NCBI GenBank assembly: GCA_964020975.1
Contig: OZ026623.1
Coordinates: 92,317,442 to 92,381,441 of the forward strand
DNA from: Hermodice carunculata
Lineage: Eukaryota; Annelida; Polychaeta; Eunicida; Amphinomidae
Length of the DNA stretch: 64,000 bases
Direction of reading: 5' to 3'
Positions within the stretch are counted from its first letter, which is position 1, and each line of letters opens with the position of its first letter. The notes under the pieces were generated by a model. It made no database searches and had not been told where the DNA came from. It worked only from the letters and a program-made list of their open reading frames with translations. Positions 11,901 through 24,158 of the stretch are shown in pieces. The position numbers and the translations under genes are program-made.

Positions 11901-11960
11901 GCTATAACAGCAAGCACACAGCTATAACAGCAAGCACACAGCTATAACAGCAAGCACACA
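11899..11960. repeat. 20-bp tandem repeat, three copies
   Basis: Three perfect copies of AGCTATAACAGCAAGCACAC follow the 22-bp array directly, then decay into CAGCTGTGTACAGCC. Confidence 0.9.
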
Positions 11961-14512
11961 GCTGTGTACAGCCAGGATACAGCTGTGTTTGTATTACAGT
12001 TATGTAAAACGATAAACTGCACGAATACAGAAAATAAATTTATTCCAGTTGTTCTGACAGTTTGGCAGTTTGAATGCCATTTATAACTTTAAGAGTTATT
12101 TTGATGATTTTAGACCTAAAAGTAACAACTGTCAATTATAGAAGGATATATAACTGTAGTCTACAGCCTGGAAGGTATGTGGATCATGCTGGTGGAAGCA
12201 GGCCTACCATATTTATCTTACGGTCTGATCATTAAAAATGCACTTCAGTGTTTGGTAAATTAGCACACAATACTCCCGTGTACCACTGATACATACACAT
12301 GCAAACCTTTTGATGAGGATGAACTGGTAGAAAAAAAGTTGTATTAAGTGAATGACGTAATGTGGCACTCATACCACTCATATACTCACCTGACTCAGAA
12401 AAGCTATGATTTGAAATGATAATGGTAGAATGTGTCCGGTACAGATTGGATCAGTCAACCTGGGCAGGACACATATACCATGCAGGTTAATTCTGCTTGG
12501 TGTCAGAGGGAGGTCTCCATAAATGACCCATAACATGTACTGAAATGTACAGGTAGACAGTGTACAAAGACAGGAGCTGTCTTGTGAGGGGCCCCGGGAC
12601 CTCTTGTCACCAGATAAGATCCATTGCCAACAGTTTGTTGTCATTGTGTGAGCGATCAACAACGAGGCAGATTTATGCAGTGTGTGTGACCATTCAACGG
12701 TCAGGGCCACAGTGACCAGAGGACAACACTGTGGTATTGATATGTTCCTCACTTAAGTTGATGTAAAGTTACCAATTAACTGACAGCTTGAATCTCCTGC
12801 AAAATTTGGATCATAATTGTCGTTGGTATATTTTTGGCAGTGGTTTAGATGTGAATGTTTGTGGAGTGTCGCGGTGAGAGATGGGTGAAGGAAGAGTAGA
12901 TAAGACAAGTTGTTACAATGGAATCATCTTGATCTTTTAAATTGTGTGAGTATATTCAAATTTTATTATTGTATTTGTGTGTTTTCGTCCAGAACCACTT
13001 CCTTGTCGTCGATCATTACCCGAATCCGTTGTCTGAACTCTCTATACACTCCATAAGCTAACCTGTCACCTTTATAACCTGTATACACATGAAAGTACTT
13101 TTGTCAGGTTCTTCTGTATAATTTTGACATAGGCTGTATTAACCCACATAAATTCAAGGGTCTTCAGCGGGTAACTACTCAGAACATCTTTCGGAGCCTG
13201 TACCCGTACATGGCTCTCTGAGTAGTGGCTCCTTGTTTAAGCTAAATATTCAGCAAAGACAACCCACATAATAATGAGTAAATATGAATGTGGCAAATGA
13301 TGAATTAGCTAAATAAGTGAAGTTTAAATCATAAATGCAGAGCTTCATTATGAATACAGATTACCTAATATCAAACTAAACATGATTACTAAATAGTATA
13401 GAACAAGTTCAGATAAGAATAATTTGACTTACCCCTGAACTAGTATGTACCTTTTCTAGCTGGATAGGACACACCAGTCCAACCACTTGCCAGTGCATAA
13501 CTGAGGTAGAATTAGTGCCATATGGACAGTTTGATGTTGCCACTTTGTGTAAGTGGAGTTTCTATCTTGTTTTGGCTAACAAAGCTGTGCCTTAAGCTGT
13601 TCAGGTGTCTGTTACTGAACTTTTGCTATGAACTGTCAGCAGCGACAAAGCCCAGAACTGGACTCCATTGTTAACTGTGTGTCAAAGCTCAACTCCATGC
13701 GCAACCTTCATTTTCTCTTCGACCACTTGTCTCCGTGTGGTTAACTTGACTTTTTTTTCTTCTTTTTTTTTCTTCTTTTTTTGAGGGGGAGGGAGGGAGG
13801 AAGGGGAAGTAAAAGTAGATTTTCATCTGAGAAAGACCTGAGTTCTGCAAGTCTTTTAGGAACATATTAAGAGATTTCTTTGGCAAACCTGTTAGCAGTT
13901 TTGTCTTGTCAAACACAATAGAAAGTGTTGCTGTTTGGTGTTTAAACTGGTGGCAAACCCAGCGGTTGTGTCCGTGGGCGATTGCCAGGATCCTGTGTTG
14001 CTCCTTCCCCAGCAATCTTCAGTCTTGGCCTTACTCTGTGTCAGGACCAGGCCGCTTTCCCTTGTTCTGATAAGGTCTTTGGCTGTGCCACTCAGCACCA
14101 TTAGGCTTCCAGGAGGACATAGGTCATTCAGGTTAGTTATACCAGTAAGTATACTTCTGAACCTGACCAGCTAATTATGTTCCATGTTGCTACCTGATGA
14201 TCTGGCAGCACCTGTCTTGGCTTTCTCCACTGTTTACAAGTTCTGCTGTCTGTGTGGTGCCGAGGCTCCAAATGTTAACATTTCCATTTTTGGTCCATTG
14301 TTAACTTGGACAACACATTGAAGATAACTCAGACTTTTAATCAGCAGTTGAGGAATGTTTTTTTTTCTTAGATGGTCTATAACAGACATACAATTAAGAT
14401 ATGAAAAAAACAAAAACAGAAAAAACACAAACAACCTCTAGCTGACCAGAGTTCACAAATATTACGTGGAATGGGAAAAGGCAAAGGAAACTAGGGAAAA
14501 CGAAATTTGGTC
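11961..14512. other. No gene seen
   Basis: About 2.5 kb without a supported gene. A pyrimidine-rich tract followed by GA-rich sequence lies at 13750-13805. A small inverted motif (CTACTCAGA ... TCTGAGTAG) lies near 13176-13225. Confidence 0.55.
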
Positions 14513-14710
14513 TTAACCCTTTGAGTGCCAGTCACGGCTTAAGCTGTGCTGATGAAGCGGGATTACTGTAATGATTCTAGATTCATATTCCTCATTAAAA
14601 GACCTTTCATTCAAGTACCAGCATGCCTATGTTCCCAGTGAAAAATTTGGTCCAGGTCAACAGCTTTCCTTGGGGCACTTTCCACGCAACGCGCAAAGTG
14701 TCCCGAAAAG
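14513..14710 (-). mobile_element. piggyBac-like palindromic MITE, copy 2
   Basis: It starts TTAACCCTTTGAGTGCCAGT and runs as the reverse complement of the copy at 7539-7779 through AAGACCTTTCATTCAAGTAC and GGTCCAGGTCAACAGC, ending in the palindrome at AAAGTGTCCCGAAAAGCCAA. The second palindrome arm is cut short, so the element is truncated at its right end. Confidence 0.75.
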
Positions 14711-15243
14711 CCAATTAACTGCTGTGATTTCTGACAGGGATTGACTGAGGGTATCAGTTGTTGACATGATCATCAGGCTTGGCATTTGTTGACCTGGGTC
14801 TGGGCAGTGGAGTGAAAGTTAAATTGTGTTTTCAATAAAGTAGAAGTATATGTATAAACGAAAATGCCACTGAGTGTTAACCTTATATGTATGTCAGAGA
14901 TCAGCTTACTCAGGTAGACGGGAGCTTGCTCAAACTGAACAGGATGCACTCAGCCTCTTAATGCAGGTTGACACTCACTTCAACGTACAACTAACTTATA
15001 GACTTAAAACACTGAATCAGGACATGTAAAGTCCTGAAAGAAGGGAAACCTTGGTAACTGTAACAAGATGTAGTTAGAATGGATGGTGCTGGAACAGATA
15101 GCCAGGAGTTGAGCCACTCTATCAAGAGCCATATGAGTAACAATGTGTAATACTGACTGTGACAGCATGGGCTCTTGACAAGGCTTTTGGGTGTTCATGG
15201 CTGAAAGTCTGAGATTCCAGGAAGAAAGTGTTATACTGGCATT

Positions 15244-15281
15244 AACCCCTTCCTCCTTCAATTGAGACTGAGTCAACAGCT
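15244..15281. mobile_element. piggyBac-like MITE, end fragment
   Basis: TTAACCCCTTCCTCCTTCAA followed by GACTGAGTCAACAGCTTT matches the TTAA end and the start of the palindrome of the MITE family. The rest is absent and the sequence passes straight into a reverse-transcriptase element fragment. Confidence 0.5.
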
Positions 15282-15624
15282 TTTTTGGCATATAATTGAT
15301 AATAGTTTTGTGACTAAAATTTATCACAAAATCGATTATTTCAATTTTGAAGTTGTTAATTATCCTTTTCCGGATGGTAATTTCTCGGTGAAATTGGGTT
15401 ATAATACTTTTTTATCTCAAATATTATGTTTCAGTCGTGTTTTGGATAAATTTATAGATTTTGCATTTACAGTTAAATTTACTTACAATAAACTCATATC
15501 AAGAGGTTATGAAATTAAGTTTTTGAAAAAATATTTTAACACTTTTTGTTGCAGACATCCAGCATTTGTTTTAAAATATGGCTTCTCCAATTTTATTACA
15601 TTCTGGCTCTCTATTACATCATAA
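15282..15624 (+). mobile_element. Fragment of a reverse-transcriptase element
   Basis: The translated segment includes TKIYHKIDYFNFEVVNYPF, then LGYNTFLSQILCFSRV, FIDF, LISRGYEIKFLKKYF and FCCRH. This order resembles the conserved region that follows the RT domain in a family of retroelement proteins common in marine invertebrate genomes (pattern TKLYDKRDDFNF.IVNFP....YGVYISQLIRFAR). That resemblance is from memory of the family and its exact class is not settled. Only this C-terminal piece is present, so the element is a broken fossil joined on its left to a MITE end. Interspersed host functions are unlikely. Confidence 0.55.
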
Positions 15625-15872
15625 ATGATTTAAATGTCAAAAGTTTCTTACATACTACATAGTTATATTTATCCTATGTGTTTCTTATTTGCCAGATAGG
15701 CCTACACTGTACATAACTTAAAGTAAGGCGGGTTTTTTTTTTTTCAATAATAAATTCTATGGTCTAATAACTACATGCCTGGTTTCCTCTGTGTGGAGTA
15801 GAAACTACCTATGGGTTGGGAGAATGCCTCGAGCTGGGTCCCAGCCACATAGGGTATCAGACATGTGTATTC

Positions 15873-15873
<1 letters not shown>

Positions 15874-15948
<75 letters not shown>
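15874..15948. repeat. ATT microsatellite
   Basis: About 25 perfect copies of ATT. Confidence 0.98.
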
Positions 15949-17068
15949 TCCTAGCTTGACTTAGCAATTTAGATATCTGTATAGAACTGCTCATTTGTTT
16001 AGATTTCAGATATAATTAATAAGGTTTTAGTTAAAATATGAAAGAAAAAGGTACATAAATACATAAATAGTTGCTACAAAAGGTACAGTATCCCCCACTG
16101 CTTAACCCACCCGTACCCCACCCCTAACCTGTAATGCACCTTAGATGATTCGAGATTGAGAGTTAAGATGCCTCATGACGGAAATTGCAGTTGAAGGTTT
16201 CCCACTGATGACCCGTTTATTAAATTCATTTGGCTCTTTAAACCTAGAATTTTACAAAACATTTACATTAAATGTGATGTAATTGATTTGTTATTAATAC
16301 AGAACTACCCATTAATTGTGATTCCATTGGCTGTGAAATACAGCGAGTTTATACTAAATAGGCCTATTTTTATTACTGAAACATAGCAATGTAGATCTGA
16401 CCAGTTTTCAGGTGTGATGCAATTAATAACGTGACTCTTTTATGTCACGTGGTTATATTTGCGTTTTACTTGAAGTTGAAGAACTGGTTTAGTCTGTTTG
16501 ATCTGATCAGTCCGTCAGGTAGGCCTAGTCGGGTCTGTTGTAAGACCAGGCGCTGTAGGTAAGTGTGGGATGGTTTATTATTTTGTTATTCACTTTTGGT
16601 AGGCCTGATCATGATTGTTAGGTGTAGTTTCATTATATTTATGTCATGTGGGCTACGTTTTTAAGTAAGCCTATTAACAAAGGAACATCATATTCGCATT
16701 ATTCCGTAATACATCAGCTCGGGATGTTTGCATTGGAAATGCAAACATGGTGCCGCCAGTTAGCAGAATGACTTGTCCGGGGATTAATGGCACCGAAACA
16801 AGTCTTGCGCTGGTTCCCCTCTGATGACCCGATTTTTTAAAGGCTAATAATGCCTAAAACTTTCTTCTAAGTTTCAAATTTTATGAATATGATTTGTTCC
16901 TTTTTATAAATCAATTTGCTATTATGATTTAGAACAATACAGTTTTTCAGTGAATGGTACAGAATAAGACTTTGCTCTTAAAATATCGGACTTGATAGTG
17001 TTCAAACAGTACATGGGCTTACAGAATTAGGTTTGTTAAGTTTCTCTTTGTATTGAGTACATTGCACA
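15949..17068. other. No gene seen
   Basis: No supported coding region. A perfect 11-bp dyad with octamer-like sequence lies at 16724-16748. Confidence 0.55.
16724..16748. repeat. Perfect short dyad with ATGCAAA
   Basis: ATGTTTGCATT-GGA-AATGCAAACAT is a perfect 11-bp inverted repeat with a three-base loop. Its arms contain ATGCAAA, close to a POU octamer. A function is not shown. Confidence 0.6.
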
Positions 17069-17258
17069 CTAAGTGCCCATTAACCCATGCTAAGGAAAGC
17101 TGTTGACTTGGGCCATGGGATCTTGATAGGGCTCATCTACAATTCAAAGTCAAATGGTTTTTCATTACTGTTGAAATTAGTTGAAAACACTGAAGCAGAC
17201 AACATTTAACCACCAGCCAGGGTTGGGCCAGTTTAAGGCGGGGAAAGGGGTCAAATGA
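17069..17258. mobile_element. piggyBac-like MITE, decayed copy
   Basis: Shares the palindrome arm AAGGAAAGCTGTTGACTTGG and CACTAAGTGCCCA with other copies, and ends GGGAAAGGGGTCAA, a decayed form of the GGGTTAA end. The segment downstream of the arm (GGGCTCATCTACAATTC) resembles that at 59275-59400, suggesting a sub-family. Confidence 0.45.
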
Positions 17259-17844
17259 AGTGTCCATGTTTTACAGTACTTTTGGCAGGGTTCCTAATAT
17301 ACCTGTGTTAAAATGTTCCTTCACTGTTGTATTTTCGTGGTGTTGTACATCAGCAAAATGAGCAAAAATAAAAATATGTCAAAACTTGGTGAATATTTGT
17401 ATGGCAAACTATATCTTAACCGGGTGATGTGGTTTGTGCTAAGAGGCACTGATGTACCCCAGGACCCCCTGTGAACCCAGTGTACAGGCTGTGTCAGGAC
17501 ACACTATGTGGGCAAAAATACAAAAATGCTCCTCAAGCTGCTGACACGGCCTCATCAAGCCCAGTTTATTCTCAGTAAATAGTGTTTTGGTTCCTGGTAC
17601 AGGTTACAGTGGGATAAAAAAGATAGACAGACTGTTCTGTATGAGCAGTGAGTGGAGCAGGTAGACATTTCTCATCTGTGCAAGTGATTGGCACACATTA
17701 CATGGGGAGTTGCTTCTGTAAACCATTATGTGCTTTCAGTGAGGCTGACTGTGCTGATGTCTGGCCTGGCAGCAGCTCACAGTCTTCATATAGTGTGGGT
17801 CTCATCTGCAAACCTGATTCACAATGACTTCTGGTAATGATAAT
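17259..17844. other. No gene seen
   Basis: No supported coding region. A weak family A-like stretch (TATTTTCGTGGTGTTGTACATCAGC) begins near 17330. Confidence 0.45.
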
Positions 17845-18135
17845 TAAGGGTCCAACGCATGGGGGGGGACCCTTTATGTTTCCCAGTTGTCCGTCGATCT
17901 AGATGTCCGCAGTCTCGTTACCCTGATATCTACAGAATGCCTCCATGTATTTTGTTCAAATTTGACAACATGCTTATCTCACCTGGCAAAATGAACTGAT
18001 TAGATTTTGGTGTCACCATGACCTAATTTGAGAAAATGGCAGACCTTTTAGTCAATGCTCTTTGTGGAAGGTATGTCCAGTTTGAACAAAAACATTGGAC
18101 TTGTTGAAATGGGCATTTTAGAACTAGATGTCTTC
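17845..18135 (-). mobile_element. Terminal fragment of a satellite-type element
   Basis: A hairpin AAGGGTCC ... GGACCCTT at 17846-17874 encloses a run of eight G. It is followed by GTTGTCCGTCGATCTAGATGTCCG, the complement of GACGGAC-type sequence, then satellite-like text. Terminal hairpin plus GACGGAC motif is the layout of the right end of pearl/Helentron-like elements, here in minus orientation. The full extent is unclear. Confidence 0.4.
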
Positions 18136-18199
18136 TGGCCATTAGAATGCTATATGATGTATATGGTCAGGTTCAACGCAGGTAGCCATTGAGAACTCC

Positions 18200-18530
18200 C
18201 ACCTCAAGAGCCAGTATGACCTCATGATCATGACTGTCTACCATACATGTACATGGCTGATGTATGGTAGTGAGTCATGAGATCATGCTGGCTGATGTAT
18301 GGTAGTGAGTCATGAGATCAGGCTGGCTGATGTATGGTAGTGAGTCATGAGATCAGGCTGGCTGATGTATGGTAGTGAGTCATGAGATCAGGCTGGCTGA
18401 TGTATGGTAGTGAGTCATGAGATCAGGCTGGCTGATGTATGGTAGTGAGTCATGCTGGCTGACATATGGTAGTGAGTCATGTTGTATGGTAAAGTGAGTC
18501 CTGAAGTCAGACTGGCTGATGTATGCATGC
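18200..18530. repeat. 35-bp tandem repeat
   Basis: Units begin with GCTGATGTATGG at 18256, 18291, 18326, 18361, 18396 and 18431, a period of 35 bp, with shortened and diverged copies at both edges. Each unit carries GTGAGTCATGAGATCA. Confidence 0.9.
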
Positions 18531-18937
18531 TAATGAGTCATCACTTAAAATTAGTGGCATAGCAGCCATCTGCTTTTGTCTTTTTTCTATACTTGTGCTG
18601 GTGTTACCTTTAGCATGGCCCTGGGGCCGACCAGGTATCTGGTGTTCCATGCTACCTTGCTACTACCCCTGGTGTTTCTGATTGGTTGTTGAAATTCCAT
18701 ACTACCTAGTGCAGGCACTTTTTTCCATACTACCTTTCTTAGTTCAGTGAAAGTCAGGCCTCTGTGACTGTCTTCAGCAGTGTTAATCAGCATTGTGCTG
18801 TTCATGTAAAGTCTAATTAAAAACAAACTGAAAAGTAATTGGGCCAATTACAGTGTTTATGCTGTTGCCGTGCCTATGCTTGGGAAGGGCATCATCAAAA
18901 TTATGTAATAATAAGATAACAGATGTTAAAAGCCACT
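18531..18937. other. No gene seen
   Basis: No supported coding region or repeat. A short open frame on the minus strand shows no domain. Confidence 0.5.
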
Positions 18938-19078
18938 ATCTCAGTAGGCCTAGACTGGTCTCATACTTTACTCTGCCCATCACATGTAGGCCTAGACTGG
19001 TGTCATGCTTTACTATGCCTATCATGGGTAGGCCTAGACTGGTCTCATGCTTTACTGTCTCCATCACAGGTAGGCCTT
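18938..19078. repeat. 42-bp tandem repeat
   Basis: Just over three copies, marked by TAGGCCTAGACTGGT at 18945, 18987 and 19029 and a partial one at 19071. Confidence 0.9.
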
Positions 19079-20017
19079 GCCAGCAAGGAGCATCCCGCTT
19101 TCGTCCTTAAAACTGGTAAATTAGTTGTTGAAATATGAAAACATGAGTGTGTTAAAATTGTTTCTTTGAAGCACAGAATAAGAAAAAAACAACCCGCGCT
19201 GGCCGTCTGATTTGTCAGAAGACCACCATTGTGGGGCTGTTGCCTTTGCACACATGCGGCCAGGTTGTAAAGGCATACCTATGGTAGTCTGATGGATCCA
19301 GTGGCCAGCTTGGGTGGTTTGATCATGGTCTTCAAGAATACAAGCAATATGTTTCTTGAGCACACTGATAGGGGCACATTGACCTGGAGTGTACAGAGGC
19401 AGTGACTTTATAATGGGCTCCGGAGGGTTAACATGCATTGTAACAGTCAGTGGAGGCAGGGTCCAAATATACTTTGCTGTTAAACACCAGAAATCTAAAA
19501 AATTTGTACACTTGGAAATTAAGCGGTGAGTTCAAAATGCTAGGGTTGGGTGAGTGCTGCGTGGCATGTATCATCTTGTATACCAACTGTCTTTGCTCAG
19601 GTTTATCTTCACATGTGTTTGTAATGTGGTCCTTTTTGACTTAGTGTTTGAGCTCCTGGTTTCGTTGGGAATAGCTTGTGAAGGGTGCCACCTCACATGA
19701 AGCGTTGTCAGGAGATGAAAGCAAACATTACTGGCTGTGACGTGTTTATGGGCCTCAAAATAAGAAACTACAGCAACATGGTTATAATAGTTCAGCCAAG
19801 CCAACAGAGATCAGGAACTGTGCCAGCAGTCTAAGATGAGGAACTGAAGCTCAAATACTCCCTCAATTAACAAATTATTGATTATAACAGGAATAAATTA
19901 AAATACCATAATTTATTATTGCCAACTTGTAAGCTAATTTGCAAGAAGGCACATGATTGTGAGCAGGCAGGCAGTGAGCAGGCAGACAGTGAGCCGCCGG
20001 CTATCATGTCACCTCAG

Positions 20018-20020
<3 letters not shown>
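19079..20020. other. No gene seen
   Basis: No supported coding region. GTGAGCAGGCAGGCA-type short repeats at 19958-19995 precede the TA microsatellite. Confidence 0.55.

Positions 20021-20075
<55 letters not shown>
20021..20075. repeat. TA microsatellite
   Basis: About 27 copies of TA without interruption. Confidence 0.97.
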
Positions 20076-20077
<2 letters not shown>

Positions 20078-20550
20078 CTGCTCTAAGTATCTGAGCAAAG
20101 GCCTTGATATTATGTCAATTGAACTTGCAGCCTAATGGTAGCAGTGTACTTCAGGTAGTGTAAACGGTACACAAAAAAAAAAAAAATGACTTCTGTTCAG
20201 GCCACATGCACATGTGCCTGACTACAAACATCTTGAAATCTATATGACACTGTACTTACCAAAGTAATCTATTGTATTAAATTGTGCATAACCATATCAC
20301 AATGTGGAAAAAGAAGCAAGATCCAACATTTATAGCTGAATACCATGCCGGCGGTGAAAATTATCCTAAATTGTCCCAAATGTTATTTTAAATGACAGTT
20401 TTAAACTGATCCTGTAATGTGTTGCTCAACAGGTTTGCACCCATACAAAAATGTACATTGTCTTAACTCTCTTTTCTGTACTGAAAAACTTAGACATGCA
20501 ACAAATTGGTACAGTGTGTATGTGCATACGTACATCTTAATTCAGACAGG

Positions 20551-20916
20551 GATTTATCCCATTTTTGATAGAATCCTTGGCTTCTGATTGGTTAATAGCT
20601 ATGGTACACTCTTTGTATTACCCTTATTTGTGCATTAATTACTGCAAAGGTGAAATACAGCGCGATTCCTGAAACTGACCGGGAAATACAGCGGTATTCT
20701 CGTAACTGGTCGGGGAATACAGCGGTATTCTTGCTGTATCTCCCTATCTGGTTAGTGCATCGATCAGCCACCAGAAGTGTCTGTCATGCGATACAAGCCT
20801 TGACGCGCTGCCGACGACAACATGATGGCGGACTGTGAAGTGAACTGCAGCAGCAGCGGGTCGAACATGTGTATTTTTTGGGCATGAAATTACATCATCA
20901 AAAATGGGATAAAATC
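20551..20916. mobile_element. Candidate short TIR element
   Basis: GATTTATCCCATTTTTGAT at 20551-20569 is repeated inverted at 20897-20916 with one extra base. The interior holds direct repeats of GGGGAATACAGCGGTATTCT-like text, themselves partly palindromic. It could be a MITE, but one copy does not settle it. Confidence 0.45.
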
Positions 20917-21007
20917 GTCATTCACCTCGGGTAATACAGCTGTCTTGGGGGAGATACTTCCTGTATTTCACACTAAAACAGTGAATAACTAATAGTGTCA
21001 CATATCA

Positions 21008-21240
21008 AAAGTAGGTTAGTGTGACCTTGACCTTTGACCCTGTCATAGAAAATGCTTGTTGGGCCATACATTTCTTGTACAGTAATACTCAGATGTGCCA
21101 AATTTGGTGCATGGTGTACATGGATGCTTTTTAAGATAGGGATGTGTTACATGCCAAAAATAGGTCAGTGTGACCTTGACCTTCAACTCCATCATAGAAA
21201 ATGCTTGTTTGGTTCATATTTCCTATGAACATGTAACTGT
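21008..21240. repeat. Two tandem 149-bp units with TGACCTTGACC
   Basis: GTGACCTTGACCTT occurs at 21021 and 21170, and the flanks (CATAGAAAATGCTTGTT) repeat too. The unit is satellite-like and shares the TGACCTTGACC word with the arrays at 6010 and 21830. Confidence 0.8.
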
Positions 21241-21829
21241 GAGAACTCCAGATACCACTGACCTGACCTGCAGTGGGGAATTAACTCACTGTGTGTATAT
21301 TGAATGGCTGTCCACTATGACTGTCCCCGCCACCTATAGAATGTTGAAAAACTAAGACATTGTCAGTATTATGATTGTGACAGTGAAACAATAATTTTTG
21401 CTTTCAGTATGTATATTATACTGCATTTTACAAGCACTTAATGGCCATAAGTATTTTGGTTTCAAATTTCCTATGTGTGCACTGTAGGGGTCCTTAATTG
21501 GCAGAGCCAGTTAATGGCCAACTTAAGTTGTGTGGCCAGGCTAAACTATGGGCAGGATGAGCACATAGTAGTTTAAGGTGACCATAACCATAAACATATC
21601 AGACAGGCATCAGTAGGTTAACCCTTATGTAACTCCTGGTCTCTTGCCCCATGATGATGTCAGTGTGCCAACACAGACATATCGTTTTTCTACGAATTCT
21701 TAATTTCTTTCTTTCTTTACAGGCAAGTTTGTCTAACATTTCATTTGAAAAGTATCATGTAGAAACTCCAAACTTGGCATGATTATACTTCCATTCATGA
21801 AGTCTTGAGTTTTTGTAAAGATGTTTAAC

Positions 21830-22880
21830 AGTTTTGAAAATTGTGCAAATTATCTTCAAAACTAGAATAGGTACAGGTAACCAATCCAACTTCAATTAAT
21901 ATGTTTGTAACACTGCACATTTTTGTCATTTACCAGTGACCTTCAAAGGTCAAGGTCATTTGGACCTTTGAAATTTTCTTCTAGCCATAACTCTGTCAAT
22001 ATTTATCCAATTTTGATCATGTTTGGCTCAAATTGTAGATATTGTAACACTGCACATTTTTGTATTTTACATGTGACCTCTAAAGGTCAAAGATCTAGAT
22101 CATTTGCACCTTTGAAATTTTGATCAAGCCTTAACTCAGCCAATTTTTATCATGTTGGGCTCAAATTGCAGCTATTGTAACACTAAATATTTTTTTATTT
22201 ATATGTGACCTCTAAAGGTCAAAGGTCAAGGTCATTTTGACCTTGAAATTTTCGTCTAGCCTTTTTTATCCAATTTTGATCATGTTTGGCCCAAATTGTA
22301 GATAACATAACACTGCGTATTTTTTGTAATTTACATGTAACCTCTAAAAGTCAAAGGTGAAGGTCATTTTGACCTTTGAAATTTTCTTCCAGCCATAAAT
22401 TGGTCAATTTTTGTCCAATTTTTATCATGTTGGGCTCAAATTGTAACTATTGTAACACTGCACATTTGTTAATATTCATGTGACCTCTAAAGGGCAAAAG
22501 TCAAGGCCATTTGGAGTCGTGAAATTTTCATACATTCATAACTCTGCCAGTTGCAACACTGCAATTTTTTTGTAATTAACGTGTAACCTTTAATGGTCAA
22601 ACTTCAAGGTCATTCAGCCCTTTGAAAGTTTCATCTAGCCATAACTTGATCAATTTTCATATGATTTGACTCATGGTGGGCTTAAATTGTAGGTATTGTA
22701 ACACTCTACATGTTTGTTATTTACATATGGTCAAGGTCATTTGGATTTTTGAAATATCCATCCAGCCATATAAGCTTAATGGAATGTGAAGTACGAAAGG
22801 AACAATGTTGTAACATTTAATATTTGCAACTTTTGAAGGCACACAGACGGATTTGCTTTGAAGCAAATTTTCTTTTCTAG
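21830..22880 (+). mobile_element. Helitron-like non-autonomous element with 130-bp satellite core
   Basis: About seven diverged units of roughly 130 bp carry AAAGGTCAAGGTCATTTTGA and GTTGGGCTCAAATTGTAG. The array ends in AGGCACACAGACGGATTTGC, a hairpin ATTTGCTT-tg-AAGCAAAT (22851-22868), a short spacer and CTAG at 22877-22880 followed by T. A hairpin a few bases before CTRR with T next to it is the known 3' terminus of Helitrons. The same terminus closes a different core at 50631 and, inverted, at 43951. No Rep/helicase is present, so movement would need enzymes supplied elsewhere. The 5' end was not located. Confidence 0.7.
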
Positions 22881-24116
22881 TTCTTGTCCTGTTTTCTCTT
22901 GTGCCTCCTTGTAGTAGAATTTGAATTAATCTTTGTGTTCAGATTGTAAAAAAATCCTGTGACACATGTGCCATGTTCAATGCATTTGTACAGCTTATGA
23001 ATGAACATGGAAATACATAAGTATAATAACACGGTCAATTGGGAACCCAAGTCAGATCCCAAATTAGATATGGGGACATGACTAGTGTAACATGCAAGCA
23101 TGCAATATGGTCAGACAACAGTACAAACATGAAGACATGCTTTTATTTTGTGATGCATTTTGTCTCATCTGGATGTGGTAGACCTGTTCCCTCAGTTCAC
23201 ATGTACGTGTAGGTCTGGTGTACATATCTTGCTGCTGGCAAATGCCACAGGTTAGTAGGAAGATGAGGTTGTTATGTCTGTATGTACCTCCTTCAGATAT
23301 AAAACATCTATAACCAATTCTATATTCAGCTGCAAGGCTTTATAACCTATTGACATAGAATCAGAGGTTAAAACATGCTGGCTTTTTTAATAATTGTTGC
23401 CATGACGGGGGATGCGTCTACTTCTGTTTTTGCTAGCAGGTGTGTGTCTGTCAACTCCAAGTATTTGTTTACAAGCCCTAGAATGATGTATTTTATTTTC
23501 ATGTTTACAAGATATGTAATTCCACATACATGTACAATTAGATTCTTTTTTTTTTTTCCTCAAACCAAAAACTCCTGTTTGGTATACGCATGTCAAAATG
23601 GGCTGCACCATTGGGTGAGCATATCTTTAAAACATTATTACAGCAGCTGTACCTGTGATATACACGTAGAAGTTAAAGTTCTCTGCACAAAGGAAATAGA
23701 ACCCTTACAATTTGTTGTATATTAAACTTGGTGACATCTTTCTTCAAAGACCATCTGTTGTCAATTTCAATACACTTAAATCAAAAGAAGCTTATGAGGC
23801 AGCCTCTGTCTCTTGGTTATAGACAGTCCAAGAAATAGTGGTAGTCGTATTAAAGTGCCAGGATAAACAGTGTATCCATCTGAGGAATAGGAATTGTATA
23901 AAGAAACAAGAAGTAGGCATGATGACGGGTAAAGATTTGTCATGAGTTGCTACATTTAGACTGAGGCTTTGACCATCAGAACACCTTCAAGTATGCCACA
24001 ATTTGCTATTGCTGCCCTAGCATGGCATGTTAACACCTCCACTTTTCTGTAAAATGGTTATACCAGTCTTGTGTTCAGCAGCAATTTCATTTCTTTCTTC
24101 GTCTTCTTTTTCTTTT

Positions 24117-24118
<2 letters not shown>
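22881..24118. other. No gene seen
   Basis: No supported coding region. Short open frames here have no recognisable domain. A run of 13 T occurs near 23547. Confidence 0.55.

Positions 24119-24157
<39 letters not shown>
24119..24157. repeat. Poly-T run
   Basis: A run of 39 T preceded by a pyrimidine-rich tract from 24085. It makes a run of Phe codons in one forward frame that is not a gene. It may be an old poly(A) tail on the minus strand, but no element was recognised beside it. Confidence 0.95.

Positions 24158-24158
<1 letters not shown>

Noticed and set aside
11500-11960. CRISPR-like array
   Set aside because: The repeats are contiguous with no unique spacers, and the window is eukaryotic.
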